Numbered from the stretch's first letter, positions 1 to 11,562 are shown. The stretch is DNA of 64,000 nt from Phytomonas francai (GCA_001766655.1 MJCC01000012.1:525947-589946), one strand, 5' to 3'. Program-made: numbers and translations. Notes: generated from the sequence alone by a model not told the origin.

Positions 1-387
1 ACGACGAGCCACACGCCGTTTTTGAAGTCGCACGGCGGCTCACTTTTGATGGTCCACACGTACTCCATCAGGATGGCACCTATCGAGGAGCTGGTCATCT
101 GGCCGAGGTTGGAGAATCCGGCCAGGAGCGCATACACCGTGCTCTCGGAGCCGCGCGGGCACAAGCGCGACAGCAGTATCGTCNGTGTGAGGATGTGGCC
201 AAATACGACGAGCCACACGCCGTTTTTGAAGTCGCACGGCGGCTCACTTTTGATGGTCCACACGTACTCCATCAGGATGACACCTATCGAGGAGCTGGTT
301 GCCTCGCCGAGGTTGGAGAATCCGGCCAGGAGCGCATACACCGTGCTCTCGGAGCCGCGCGGGCACAAGCGCGACAGCAGTATCGTC
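1..387. repeat. Imperfect 183-base direct duplication with a single N at 184
   Basis: Bases 1-183 recur at 205-387, an offset of 204 bases or 68 codons, so the transporter frame stays open across both. The copies differ at several places; for example the minus-strand protein reads GQMTSSSIGA in one and GEATSSSIGV in the other. An N sits at 184, exactly where the first copy stops. A BT1 protein should not repeat its C-terminal segment, so this is best read as two paralogous array members joined at a scaffolding junction. Confidence 0.85.
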
Positions 388-1877
388 GTTGGCATCCATG
401 AAAGCATGTAGCACACTTGTCCAATGATGGCGTCACCGCAGATATACATGGCGTGATCCGGAATGCCAATCGTTACATTCCAGCGCTTAAGCATGATGAT
501 GTCAAAGACAGAGGCAGAAATCCATAGGAGCGTGGTTGCAATTAAGGCCAGACGGTAACTGCGCTTCGAGAAGATATATTTGAACGCCGTGATACCGACT
601 AGACCAGCCAGGTTGCCGATGATGCCCGCAGCAAGAGTGTTATAGAAGGTTTTCGAGAAGTGCGGCCCTTGAGGCAGGCAATCGTCTCCAGCGAGGTAGA
701 AGCTGTCCAGCAAACCCGGTAGCTGGATGTAGAGCATCATATTAAGGAAAACCATCACGTTGGCCTTCGCAATAATGAGCGGCAGCGCCCAGAAGGACAT
801 CGCAGAGCACACCGCCGACACCACCACGCAGATAATAAGCAGCCCCTTCGTGTCTGCCATGATGTTGCCAATGGTCATGGTGATGACAGCGGCTGTCATG
901 ACAGCGCTGTATACGACAACCCTCTTGTTGCGCATGACGACATCCTTGTTGAGCTCGATAAGCCCACAGCAGCCGGTGATCGGCTCCGGCAGCAGAAGCT
1001 CCGGGCTCGCCTCGTGCGCATGCTGCTGGTCCGTGTGCGCGAGGCCCGTGGGCAGATCGTCAGCCAGCGCCAGTGCCTCGCCGTCGCCGAACGGCTCCAG
1101 TTGCAGCGCCTTTCCCTGACCCACATCGAGGCAGCCCTCTTCCTCGTCCTTACCGCATAGGGCTCTCCTCTTCTCGAGCTCCTGAAGTAGCTCCCTGTGC
1201 ATAATGCGTGCATCCTCGAGGCGCTCCTCGCGGTTCGTCTTCTCGCCGTACAGGTTGAAGAGAAAGATCACGGATGTGATGAACTGCAGCCCGGCAGAGA
1301 TGAACACGCCGACTTGCGGGATATTGAGATCGGAAAGCGGGCCCTGGATGGCGGAGGCTACGAGAGAACCTATCATGATGAACCACCAGACCCAGCTCAC
1401 CAGCGCCGGCCCAGCCTTGGGAATCTTACGCATCAGACGACTGTAATGGCCTTCGGAGAGAACGTCCACATTGGCCTTGCCGTAGGAGCTCAGGAAGATG
1501 AAGGCGGCAGCAATGTTGCCAGACGACGGCTTGGCCGGCAGGAGGCCGTAGAGCAGCGCGAACACACTGCCCGCAACGCACGAGACAAACATGTACCAGC
1601 GCTTTGTGTAGCCGAGGAAGGCGAAGGTATCGCATATCACGGCGGTGAAGGCCTTGATGGACCAACCCGCCGAACGAACGCCTGCGAGTCGCTGGTAGCG
1701 GACTGCATCGATGCCGAAGCGTTCTCGAAGCATAGGGTAGAGACAGAACACGAAGATTTGATCCGCGATGCCCTTGCAAAGCAGGTAGGAGAGTGCGAGG
1801 CCGATGATGCAGGCGGGGCCGTACGCCTCGCAGGCCTCGCCGAATATGAGAATGTTTTGCTTTTCCTTTATTTTTTT
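1..1877 (-). pseudogene. BT1-family folate/pteridine transporter, 5'-truncated and running off the window edge
   Basis: The open minus-strand frame encodes a BT1-family (PF03092) membrane transporter, the group that carries folate and biopterin across the trypanosomatid plasma membrane. Family signatures seen are FGEACEAYGP, then LLCKGIADQIF, YPMLRERFGID, YQRL and a GYTKRWYM block, followed by many hydrophobic segments and a charged central loop near 1020-1230. The frame has no start codon: it is closed by a TAA at 1878-1880 just upstream of a run of nine A (minus strand), and the first in-frame ATG is internal at 1733. The N-terminal tail before FGEA is therefore missing, and shifting frame across the A run does not recover an ATG. 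The 3' end is not in the window. The last 68 codons before the edge are a second, slightly different copy of the preceding ones (see repeat at 1-387). Family assignment is firm; whether this is a real pseudogene or an assembly scar of a tandem array is open. Confidence 0.85.
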
Positions 1878-1880
1878 TTA

Positions 1881-4800
1881 AAGAGGTTGTTATTTACTAT
1901 ATTGAAATACCCTTGAAGTTTTACCTTTTCTTTTTATGCTACTATTAATATTAATAAATGCAGCGTTTATTAGATTATACTATTGTGCCTTACTTCAATT
2001 TGTATTTTCTTGGCATTTTCCTTGAAGCACAGGATATCGATTCTTGTATAATTAAAAGAGCGTTGCATGTAATTTTGTTGTCCTTCTAATTTTTTGTCAT
2101 GGAAAATATATGTTTACCATTTACTTTTCCATAATTATAAAAAAAATATGTTCATATGCCTATAATATACTCCATACTAAATATCCTTCGCTTTTTTTGT
2201 CAATACTTTATGTTAGGTTTTCAAAGGTTTTGTCAGTATCCCTCACAAACTCATTGTGAAAGTGACACCTGGGACATAAAAAAACAAATTGCTAATCGTC
2301 TTTTGTTAACTTTCTGTTTAATTTGCTTCGCTTAAAGATTTTTTTAAACCTTCCCCACCTCCCCCTCACACAACCCCTTCTTTAGAAGAAGGCGAACATA
2401 ACATCCGAAAGGGTAAGGAAAATTAATAATAAAGTGAAGAAAAGAAATTTTTTTCGAATTCGCTTTCCTTTAGACGACAAAGGTGTTGGTATCGAGAACC
2501 AAAGTCCTGGCATCACTTTCCCTTCTCTGAATTCCCATTTTTCAAAACAAACCAGTCAAAGGTATTTCGAAAAAACATAACTGCAATACATTTACATATG
2601 ACCCTTTAACGTATTCAAAGGGTTGGATAATGAAGAAGAAAATGGGCAAAATTATTTCTTCTCTTACCTTTTCCTTTTACCAAATATGCGAGTCTTGAAA
2701 GACACATTTCGATTCGACATCCGCGTACGTGGGGAAACGCATCGGCTGAGGTAATACCGCCATTTTACCTTATTCATTATCTTTACTGGACAACAATTTG
2801 TAAGCCTTCATTATGCACCTGTTGCTTCCAAACGGACCTTTCAACACATTTTTTAGTGCCCTTTATTTCCTTGCTGTATTTGATTCTCGAACTGATGTTG
2901 CGGTAGTCTCCAGATTATAACATATTCTCACCTTGAAATATGGACGCGCAGCTATCGCTTCAACAAGATGCAGTGTATCATGTCGTGTTTTGTTACGCAT
3001 TTTAGAACTTTTCCATATTATCCATATATAGTATAGGGGACCCACAAAAAAAAAAGGCAACTCAAAAATATTGGCGCACAGCTAACAGTCTAAATCGGCT
3101 TTGGGTGGTGCACCACCTACCCAAAGTACCTCAGATATGATATCTCTCTTCATTAACTTGGTAAAAGGCTTTCGCAACGTCTTTTCATAGTAAAGCCTTA
3201 AAACCAATACCCTTCATGCATCAGTAGTGCTATTCCGCGAAAGATATGTGAAGAAGAGTGAGATCAAGAGAACTCACCGTAATTCTAATCATCTCTATTT
3301 CGAATTAAGACTTGATTTTACAGACCAACATACCGTCGCCGTCGCAACCGTCTTTAGCCTAGCTGAAGGAGGGGGGATTGCCTCATGCGCTTCCATATTG
3401 TTTCTTCTGACAAAAACTTCGAAACGGATTCAATCACTGTAGAAACATTCATAAGCGGCATCTCGAAGCGTTTACTATAGGGTACCCAATCGGCTATTGT
3501 AACTTTATCATATTCGATATCAAGTACCCGGTATCACATTGCCAGGAATGTGTATAATGCAGTATAAGTATCACAAAATGGCTTTCAGTTGGACCTCCAT
3601 GGCAAGTCAACTAATGACATCTATCCATGGAAGCATAACTAGAATTAGCTTATATTGATACTTAGCGGGGTTTCAGCGAATCCTTTATTAACCATAGTCA
3701 ATTTAAGGGCAGTATGGCACAGTTTTTAAAAATGCGTTTCGAACTGAAGGGATTATTCTCCATACAGTTGTAACGGAGTCTTTTAATTTATCATTGCGCA
3801 TATCCACTGAAGACGGCTTGATATGAAGGCAGAACCTCCACAGTGCCCACACGAGACCGAAATGAGTGTCTTCTGATGAAAAAAAGGATACACATAGCGA
3901 GGAAGTGTGCACATGAGTGTAAAAAGGGGAGAGTAAATATTACTATACGCGTTTCATCGACTAAACTTTTGGATTACGTGTAGAAACAGCGTAGGTGATT
4001 AAGTGTGGAATGAAAAATACGCAACCACATAATGGTTTTCGTACACACATTTGCAAGAGCATGTTCACATTTGCATTTTTGTGTGTTAAATGGATACATG
4101 CAGCTACATGCCGAATTTGGCCTTTTGACTGTAAATGAAGGAAAAAGGGGTAAAACTATTCGACAATAATAACAGCTAAGAATAGGCTACTTACCCATAC
4201 ACATACGTTCACACCAATGTAGAGAAAAGGGAAACGAAATCTGCAAATAGATTATGATTAAGAAATGAGGCGGGAAAGGGAGAAAACTAAAAGAAATGAA
4301 TAGAGGAGATAACACGATACATAACTTTTTAATAACACTTTGGAAACAGAACACAGGAAAGGACACAAAGGGAGAGAGAAATGTATGTGTGGGTTTTGCA
4401 GCAGATCAGTCACTATCTTTTTTTGCCTTCTTCTTTTTCCCTCTTATTTTCACCAACTCCACTTGCTTTTGAAGGATACACACATACACCTGATATATTT
4501 ATGAGTTTCATCCCGTGTATTTTTCCTTTTTTTCGAAGTAATGATAATGTTTATTATCACTCTCTCAGACACAAAATTTAGAATTTCCTTTTTACTATTC
4601 TGACATTTAAACCTTCCAAGCTATCACTTCGCGCTTTCACGTCCACTGTACCCAGAAATGCATTTCACTCCATATCGTCCATTCCATTTGGGTGGACAGA
4701 CACATGCATCGATACAATGATAAGTTGAGCACAAATGTCTCCTAAAGCTTAACATCATGTACCATGTTGCCCCTTTTCTCACTATTTTATTCACTCACAT

Positions 4801-5657
4801 CTAGCTCTTTAAGTCCTATTCGTAGATTTGTGCAACAAAAAAAACGACACTAAGAAAAGGAAATATATGTTATAGACGATATGCATTGTAGAGAATAGAA
4901 TATTATTAAGAAAAAATGTAGATCATTTTGCCTTTTTCCACTTATTTCAGATTTACTAATATGCCCATTTGAAAAAGACAATGACTAGGAGCCAACTTGA
5001 GCATATATGTATGGTATCTGTTTTACCGAATGATACTTTTCCTTTCCCAAACATCCAAAAAAAAAAGAAATTGATATTTATACACCCCAAATAATTTATT
5101 TTTACAAGAAGACAATAAGACCCTCCAAAATACCCACTCCAAAGAAAGCAAGAGAGCGAGGAACAATGTGGAACAGGATCTTGCTTGCTAGTAGAGGCTG
5201 AGACCTTATAAAACTTCTACTCCCTTCTTTCATAGCAGAAAAAAAATAAGTCAATCGAGAAAGAGGAGCTTTTACCTTGTGCATGTCTCTACAAAGGAGT
5301 TATTTTTATATATCTCTTTCTGGCACAGAAGTAAGGAATCAGTTGCTGTGGTGTTATGTAGCCTCCCTTCTGTAACAATGAGACATGAAATGCAAAGAAT
5401 CAATATCAACAACAACTATGGCAGTAAAAGAGTGCAGACGTTAACTATCAAGTAATTAATCACTCTTTGAAAAAAAAAAATTCCTGTTTTACTGTTGGAA
5501 TGTAGTTGCTTGTCGTGAGAAGATTTTCTACGCACAGTACACAAAACCATGAAACTCTTCATTGTTAAATCATAACAACTAAACTGCACCTCTAGAACAC
5601 TACTATATGTATGTATATATATATATACATGCATGTTGGATTTGTTTGTTTTAATGC
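1881..5657. other. Gene-free stretch of 3.8 kb
   Basis: No convincing coding region on either strand; the open frames are 60-80 codons and low in complexity. Most is AT-rich, but about 3060-3900 has more balanced composition and contains a hairpin at 3099-3126. A plus-strand pyrimidine tract ending in TTTAG lies at 2341-2386, opposite in polarity to every gene here. Purine-rich plus-strand tracts, hence pyrimidine-rich on the transcribed strand, occur around 4260-4380. A short TA run lies at 5605-5627. It may be a decayed gene region next to the transporter array. Confidence 0.6.
3099..3126. repeat. Near-perfect palindrome (hairpin)
   Basis: The arms CTTTGGGTGGTG and CACCACCtACCCAAAG are complementary apart from one bulged base, with no loop between them. 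Much longer than neighbouring chance palindromes and more GC-rich than its surroundings. Confidence 0.6.
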
Positions 5658-6824
5658 TCATATTTCCTTGTAGCTGTGACGATTCAACACGCCACCTGTC
5701 GTGCTCGCTACCCCCTCATCACTGGACAACAAATCTGGGTTGAAATCCGTGATCTCCTTCCAGAATGCCTTGCGTAGATCAAGTACACTCATCTGTATCC
5801 CTTCGTACGGCCACTGGAAGGGCTGCGGGCAGTTTGGTTCATCGTCTTCGTCGTGCAGGTGCGCAAGAAACGGGTGCGCCAGCATTTCTGCTGCGCTTGG
5901 GCGTTTAAGCGGGTCGAGTGTCCACAGTTTGGTCAGGAAATCTATCCCATCCTTGCTACTAGCGAGCCCTGGAACGAGCTGGGGAACGTTCAAGCAACCC
6001 TCCGGAAGCTCATTGAGCTTCTCGAGGGCGTCTTTGTGCTCCACAATGCTGGCTGGTGGCTTGCCTACATGCTTTGCGATCAACCGTAGCTGATCCATGG
6101 TGTTGCGTCCCGGGAAGAGGGGTTTGCGATTGTACATCTCTGCAAAAATGCACCCAACGGACCAGATATCGACAGCCGTTGTGTAATTCGTGTTCTCTAG
6201 GAGTAGTTCCGGTGGCCGATACCAACGCGTGATGACATAATCTGTAAGATCGGCGAGTGGCACGTCTATGCTACGACTCAGGCCAAAGTCTATAAGCTTC
6301 AGTTCACAGGATATATTCGTGACGAGGTTCGCCGGCTTCAGGTCCCGGTGCGCCACGTTGGCGCTGTGTAAATACTTTAGACCTCGTAATGTTTGATATA
6401 CAAAATACTGCGTATGGGACTCCTCTAAGATTTGACGAGACCGCAACACCACATTAAGGTCCACGTCCATAAGCGGCGTCACTACATAAATATCCTTGAA
6501 CTCGTTGAAGCTCCGTTTCATCGGGGGCAAGATGTCAATCACATTCAGCAAATTTTCGTGAACAAAAAAGCGCATCATGGCCACTTCGCGTAAAACACGC
6601 TTTCCATCTTCAATGTCACGAAATATATCACGGCACTTTTTAATTGCTACTTTTTTCCCGGTCTCGCTATCCAGACAACTGCAGGCGACGCCGTAGGCCC
6701 CCATGCCTAAAATCTTCAAGACAGTGTACTTCAGTGGAACCTCAAAAGTCGAACCATTCACGTTGTAGATCTTGAAGTCAGCAACGATCTTTGGAGTACT
6801 AAGCTCTTGACTACTCTTATGCAT
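5658..6824 (-). CDS. MAP kinase (CMGC family, TDY activation motif)
   Basis: A 388-residue serine/threonine kinase of the MAPK type, expected to phosphorylate proteins in a signalling cascade. Seen in order: glycine loop GMGAYGVAC (about 40-48), catalytic lysine in VAIKK (62), HRDLKPAN (159-166), DFG (179-181), dual-phosphorylation motif TDY (194-196), RWYRPPE (200-206) and DIWSVGC. All residues needed for catalysis are present, so it should be active. TDY is the common trypanosomatid (and plant-like) activation motif. The longest open frame starts 48 bases further up with GTG; the ATG at 6824 is the first true start codon. A second, more divergent MAP kinase lies 29 kb away. Which numbered trypanosomatid MPK this corresponds to cannot be decided by eye. 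Confidence 0.92.
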   Translation of the reverse strand: MHKSSQELSTPKIVADFKIYNVNGSTFEVPLKYTVLKILGMGAYGVACSCLDSETGKKVAIKKCRDIFRDIEDGKRVLREVAMMRFFVHENLLNVIDILPPMKRSFNEFKDIYVVTPLMDVDLNVVLRSRQILEESHTQYFVYQTLRGLKYLHSANVAHRDLKPANLVTNISCELKLIDFGLSRSIDVPLADLTDYVITRWYRPPELLLENTNYTTAVDIWSVGCIFAEMYNRKPLFPGRNTMDQLRLIAKHVGKPPASIVEHKDALEKLNELPEGCLNVPQLVPGLASSKDGIDFLTKLWTLDPLKRPSAAEMLAHPFLAHLHDEDDEPNCPQPFQWPYEGIQMSVLDLRKAFWKEITDFNPDLLSSDEGVASTTGGVLNRHSYKEI

Positions 6825-7874
6825 TAGTTGGGATGGGATAGTGTAAACAAATATAGTATAGTATCTTTCCACAGCAGTGCAATGGGAGTGGTGTAAAAGG
6901 TTAAGAATTTAAGGATACTTTACTCCTTTTTTTATTATTATCTCCTCTATTTCTAGTTCAACGGTAATGTATGTGTGTTTTTTTCTCGTTTTTAACTTTT
7001 AACTCTTTTTAGAAGGAGAAGAACAAAAAGGAATAGATGTCAGGGGGCAGGCCCTCTGATGAAGAACTTGTGTGTTCTTACCATTAGTCATAGATACAGA
7101 CACCATATTCATGTCAAATGCGCACGCATGCCAATATGGAGGATCACGTAGGTATATAAACAATAATACTAACATATTGATGCATGCCTAGAGCAAGTTC
7201 ATTTCAAGAGGTGAGAGAGAAGTCAGGAAATTATTTGCACTAGGTAAATACTATATTGGTGCGTGCTCACTTACAAAAAAAAAATTAATACAGATTGGTT
7301 TTCCTTTTCCCGTCAAATTATCTAGCGGTGAACTTCCTAAGCGCGCACACGCATAGTTTACTGGGGGAAAATTAAACGACGAGAAATTGGCTACCACATG
7401 TCGATCCGATCTGCGTTTGACACTTGACAGGATGCAAGGCGAGAAGAGAAGGGGAAATTGTTTTTTTCGTAATTTCTTGTTGCGTTGTCTTTTTATATGT
7501 CCGCCAACACCACAACCTCTTATCTTAACTTTTATCCCTTTCTCCCGTTGGTCATTGCATTTTTTGGCGAAAACACAAAAGAGTGCGGCTTCATTAAAGA
7601 AAGGAAGAAGAAAATGCACATCGTCCACATATCCTGCGACTATTCTCACTAAGGTGATTACTTCAAGAGTATCCACAAGGATTACCTCACTGTGTTTACA
7701 ACTACAGGCATTGCTTCATCAACAGAGGAAAAATACCATTTAATTTACTTACCCATTTATTCAAATTTTTAACTGCAGCATCTGGAAGGGACGAAAGCGA
7801 AGTGGGGAAATGTGTAAATGCAGACATCTGAAGACCCAGGTTTACCACTGCCCCTATCAAAATAGTTTCCGTCC

Positions 7875-7887
7875 GGGGGGGGGGGGG
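7875..7887. repeat. Poly-G tract, 13 bases
   Basis: Uninterrupted G run on the plus strand in intergenic DNA. Confidence 0.95.
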
Positions 7888-8275
7888 ACGCATTCTTTAC
7901 CAGAATAAATGAGCTTGTGTTAAGGTGAAAACAGCGTGGTACCTGACTTTAGAACGCACAAATAGGCATCAAGATAAAATTATATACTATACCCTCAGGT
8001 AAAGTTTCTAGTGAACATTTTTTTGTTCTTTTTCTGTATCCATCTGAATAAATGGGCAAGTCAATGAAACAAGGGAAGGAGAAACCTCAATCACGGTACC
8101 CAACAACAAGCTTCTCATTTTTGAGTTAGCCTCTTTCAGAAACAATTAAGTTAAATCTCAGCGCTCATGATAACTACAACAAAGCCTCCGTATCAATACG
8201 GAAGCCCTCATGTGTGCACATTACCAGAATCAAATGAATCAATTTTGAAACGATTAAAGTAGATTTTCTCTCTCT

Positions 8276-8292
8276 CCCCCCCCCCCCCCCCC
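8276..8292. repeat. Poly-C tract, 17 bases
   Basis: Uninterrupted C run on the plus strand following a CT-repeat (TCTCTCTC), in the spacer downstream of SEC23. Confidence 0.95.
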
Positions 8293-8685
8293 TTAAAAAG
8301 GATTAAAAAATATCCGTTGAGAGAGCTTGGGGAACACAATGGAGTCATCCAATCCAAATCGTCGAGGCGATCCAGAATGTAGTATCTTGAAGACGAAGTT
8401 CTAGTCTTCAGAATTCTTTACTCTGTCAAAGCAACACTTTGCTACACACTACCATGTGTGGTCACGATGCATGAAATAACCTGAAGGCTATTGTCAACCA
8501 CCCTACAGGGGGAAAACAATGCCCAAATGAATTGTATACTCCCCCCTACTCGCTCAAATAACGAGAAAACGCATAAAACAATAACAGCAGTTGGAAAAGC
8601 ACCATATAAAAGACGCTATCACAATTGGGACTCGTTACTTCCCTTCACTCCTTTTCGCTTAATGAACGTATTTAACACCGCCCGC

Positions 8686-11562
8686 TCACGATTTTGTCTC
8701 GGTAGAGACTACCATTTGCTTTAATGAGGACATAAACTTTTCGATTGATGCCTCGTCTGTGTAGATGAGATTTGTACCATCGTCCCCTGCGCTCGCAGCT
8801 GAGTAATTGAAAGTACCGCCACTACCAGCCTGGCTGTAGGTTACCGATGGGTTTACACGTGTCTTGATGTGCCGTGCCTCGGAGCCGTTCGCGTCGGTTC
8901 GCGAGAAACGCGGGTACGGATGGCGTTGCGCCAAGAGCACCTGCGCGTCCGTCTCCGGCGCCTCCAATAACTCGGCGAAGTGAGCGTACTCGGGGGTTTC
9001 ATGATACCCAGCCTGCATCCACTCGAAAATTGTGCTACCCCACATGATATGGAGGTTAAAGAAGGCATCCATGAGAACGATGGCATCACTGCGAAGACTG
9101 CTGCTATCGAGCGGCACAGCCGTCGCGTGGGGAGTCTCCAGGTCGTAGCTGTCCAAGGTGGGCTGGATCATGCGGACACAGTTGTCAACCAGTTCACGCA
9201 TCAGCCAATGCCGCTTGAAGGTTGTCTCGTCGGGCGAAATATTGATCACCATCATGTACTCGGATCGGCGCAAGTTAAACATAAACAATGGAAAGAGTGA
9301 CATACAAGGACTCAGGCGGAGAGAGTCGGGAAAGTTGGGCGTGTAGGTAGCGTAGCGCCGCACAAATTTAACAAGGAGAGTGTCCAACCACCGCTTCGTG
9401 TCATCCCACTTTTTAGGAAACTTCTCCAGTATGGAGATGAGCATACGTGCGATGACGGTGGATGCGCAGGTCTGGTCAAAGGCCTGGAGTTGCGTGTAGT
9501 AGGCAGGGGGGGAGGCCTGCGGGGCCACCGGATGCAGGGTGCTCGTCACCCGGACCCGCTGCTGACCGTCCACCGTCGTGTAGGTCGTGACGAACTGAAT
9601 AAAACGAGTCTCCCCGTCGCGTTGCCCTGGCGAGGCGCCATTGGTCTCGTTCAAAGTAGCGGTATCGAAAACAAATGCAAAGGCCACAAATTGATCAAGC
9701 GTACTAACGCACCAGCGGGTCGTGCCGCCGACCCCAATTTGGATCGGTGACGTCGTGTGATGAGGCTTCGCCATATTCGTCGCCACATCGACATTGCAGG
9801 GCCCCAACACGCCACTTACCAACGTGTTTGGAGAGGTGTGTATCTCGATACTAACCGCTAAGCCGCAGCGGGCCACGTACCCCCCTGAATCCTCCCTGTC
9901 AGCTCCCAGGTCACAGCGCTCAAAGTAGCGCTTCAAGGAATTAGAAAATTGCTCATGCGCGAAGAAGTCGCCGCATATAAGCGTGCCACCGGTGAGATTG
10001 ATGCAATTTCGCATCTCCATCACTCCGGTTTGGTCGAGACTAAAGGAGAAGACATCTAAACAGGCATCAACGACGGATAACCTTGCTGCGAGCTTGTTAT
10101 AGAAGGCGTAGCTGTTCGTGTAGTAGGGAGTGTTGTCCTCAATGATATCACGATGGAAACGCATCATCTCGGACTTTTCGGGTCCCACAATAGCCCCCGA
10201 GCCACGGGTGCATGGCCCACTCGTAAAGAGAAGAATCTTTCCCGCGGTCCTCACTGGTGCGCCATCTCTGGCCATTTTTATGGGCTCAGAGAAATTCGCG
10301 GTGACGCCCTGGACTGGCTTCTCCGCCATCTCGCTGTTCTGGCGGAGAGACTCAAGTAGATACACGGCTATACTAACCGCCGTTCCCGTCGTGCGCATCG
10401 GGCGGCGACCCGAGGGCAGCGGCTCACTATCGCCCTGGATCTCCTCAATCAATGTGGTGAGCGCAAAATGGCACTCGTCGAGTGGTAACAGAAAGCGTCG
10501 ACGGACGGGGCGGCGTTGGCTGACTTGCAGTAGCTTCGGAAGCTCGTCCTCGTCATAGGGAGCGTTGCCGCGGAGGATGTAGCTCTTGGCAATACCCCCA
10601 TTCGTGAGGCTTCCCAATTCCCACACCGTCGTGCGGGCCCCAAAGCAGATGATGCCGACCAAGGAGCGGGCCGGCAGCCACTCGAGGCAGCGCAGCAGGT
10701 TCGCCTTGAGTGCGTTGAGCTCCTCGTAGGGCAGACAGGCGTCGACCAGGAAGAGGAACGCGGGGTGCTGGCGGGCGGCCTCCGCGCCAGGGAGGAGGTA
10801 CTCCACGGTGTCGTAGAGGCGCCCGGGGTGGGACTCTGTGAAGCCCGGCGGCAGCGCGTGCCGGTGCTGGCAGGCGAGGCAGGCCCACTCGCGCTCGCCG
10901 GGCCGGCAGCCGTGGCGGCTGAGGAAGGCCCCGCAGCCGCCGCAGCGCGCGGGCGCGGCCGAGTCGGCCACGAGCTGCCGCACGCGCAGCGGCCCGAGGG
11001 GCTGGTACATGCAGGCCAGAGGGACCACCATCTCCGGCAGCGGCGGGAGGCTCGCCGACGCGGGGCCCTTTTCCCCGCCCCGCGCCGTGTTCGGGTAGGC
11101 GGCCCAGGTCCAGCACAGGTTCGCGTCGGGGTCGGCGGGGGGCGGCGATGGGAACGGGTCCAGGGGCTTCTCCACAGGCCCCGGCACCGCGGGATGGCCG
11201 CCCGCACACGCCGTGGGGGTGGCGTACTGGGCTGCCGAAGATACCGCAGGGTTCGCATAATGGCCGCTGGGCATCGAAGCACCGTTGGGGTTGAAGGCAT
11301 GCCCTTGATTGTACGGTTGCGGTTGCTGGGGGTGCTCCTCGGTGGGGTAATAACTCGAAAACGTGTTGGAGGCGGAGCCATCGCTGCGGTGAGTGGCTGT
11401 GTTTTCTAAGGACACGGGGTAGTGAGTGCCAACGTCTCTGTATGTGGCCTTCCCAGCCTCCACGTTCATGGAAGGGTCGGTAGAGTGGTTGGGGAGAGGA
11501 GCATCCGATCTGTTAGTGGCATGTTGCGCGTAATAGCTACCGTAAAAACTTGGGTTGCTCAT
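8686..11562 (-). CDS. SEC23: SEC23, COPII coat GTPase-activating subunit
   Basis: A 958-residue SEC23, the inner COPII coat protein that stimulates SAR1 GTP hydrolysis at ER exit sites. After an N-terminal extension of about 170 residues rich in N, S, Q, P and Y, the conserved core begins with VVPLACMYQPLGPLR. It contains a C-X2-C...C-X2-C zinc finger (Cys 207, 210, 228, 231) and a trunk with FLFLVDACLPYEELNALK and SLVGIICFG. Further on come RFLLPLDECHFALTTLIEE, the GILLFTSGP-like segment (GKILLFTSGP) and LDQTGVMEMRNCINLTGG. These motifs separate SEC23 from SEC24. It is longer than the usual 750-850 residues only because of the extension. The longest frame starts at 11640 with TTG, but a pyrimidine-rich stretch and CAG (AG at 11576-11577) lie between there and the ATG at 11562, so the latter is taken as start. 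The 10640-11180 part is strikingly GC-rich. Confidence 0.95.
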   Translation of the reverse strand: MSNPSFYGSYYAQHATNRSDAPLPNHSTDPSMNVEAGKATYRDVGTHYPVSLENTATHRSDGSASNTFSSYYPTEEHPQQPQPYNQGHAFNPNGASMPSGHYANPAVSSAAQYATPTACAGGHPAVPGPVEKPLDPFPSPPPADPDANLCWTWAAYPNTARGGEKGPASASLPPLPEMVVPLACMYQPLGPLRVRQLVADSAAPARCGGCGAFLSRHGCRPGEREWACLACQHRHALPPGFTESHPGRLYDTVEYLLPGAEAARQHPAFLFLVDACLPYEELNALKANLLRCLEWLPARSLVGIICFGARTTVWELGSLTNGGIAKSYILRGNAPYDEDELPKLLQVSQRRPVRRRFLLPLDECHFALTTLIEEIQGDSEPLPSGRRPMRTTGTAVSIAVYLLESLRQNSEMAEKPVQGVTANFSEPIKMARDGAPVRTAGKILLFTSGPCTRGSGAIVGPEKSEMMRFHRDIIEDNTPYYTNSYAFYNKLAARLSVVDACLDVFSFSLDQTGVMEMRNCINLTGGTLICGDFFAHEQFSNSLKRYFERCDLGADREDSGGYVARCGLAVSIEIHTSPNTLVSGVLGPCNVDVATNMAKPHHTTSPIQIGVGGTTRWCVSTLDQFVAFAFVFDTATLNETNGASPGQRDGETRFIQFVTTYTTVDGQQRVRVTSTLHPVAPQASPPAYYTQLQAFDQTCASTVIARMLISILEKFPKKWDDTKRWLDTLLVKFVRRYATYTPNFPDSLRLSPCMSLFPLFMFNLRRSEYMMVINISPDETTFKRHWLMRELVDNCVRMIQPTLDSYDLETPHATAVPLDSSSLRSDAIVLMDAFFNLHIMWGSTIFEWMQAGYHETPEYAHFAELLEAPETDAQVLLAQRHPYPRFSRTDANGSEARHIKTRVNPSVTYSQAGSGGTFNYSAASAGDDGTNLIYTDEASIEKFMSSLKQMVVSTETKS

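Larger units (their letters stand above)
6825..8685. other. Intergenic, no gene seen
   Basis: The open frame at 7251-7676 (minus) starts with GTG, is lysine/phenylalanine rich and looks like pyrimidine-tract translation. Poly-G of 13 at 7875-7887 and poly-C of 17 at 8276-8292 are the notable simple sequences. The 8330-8680 part is of more balanced composition and is probably the 3' UTR side of SEC23. Confidence 0.6.

Noticed and set aside
7251..7676. 141-codon minus-strand open frame
   Set aside because: It starts with GTG, is dominated by low-complexity residues from pyrimidine tracts, and matches nothing recognised.
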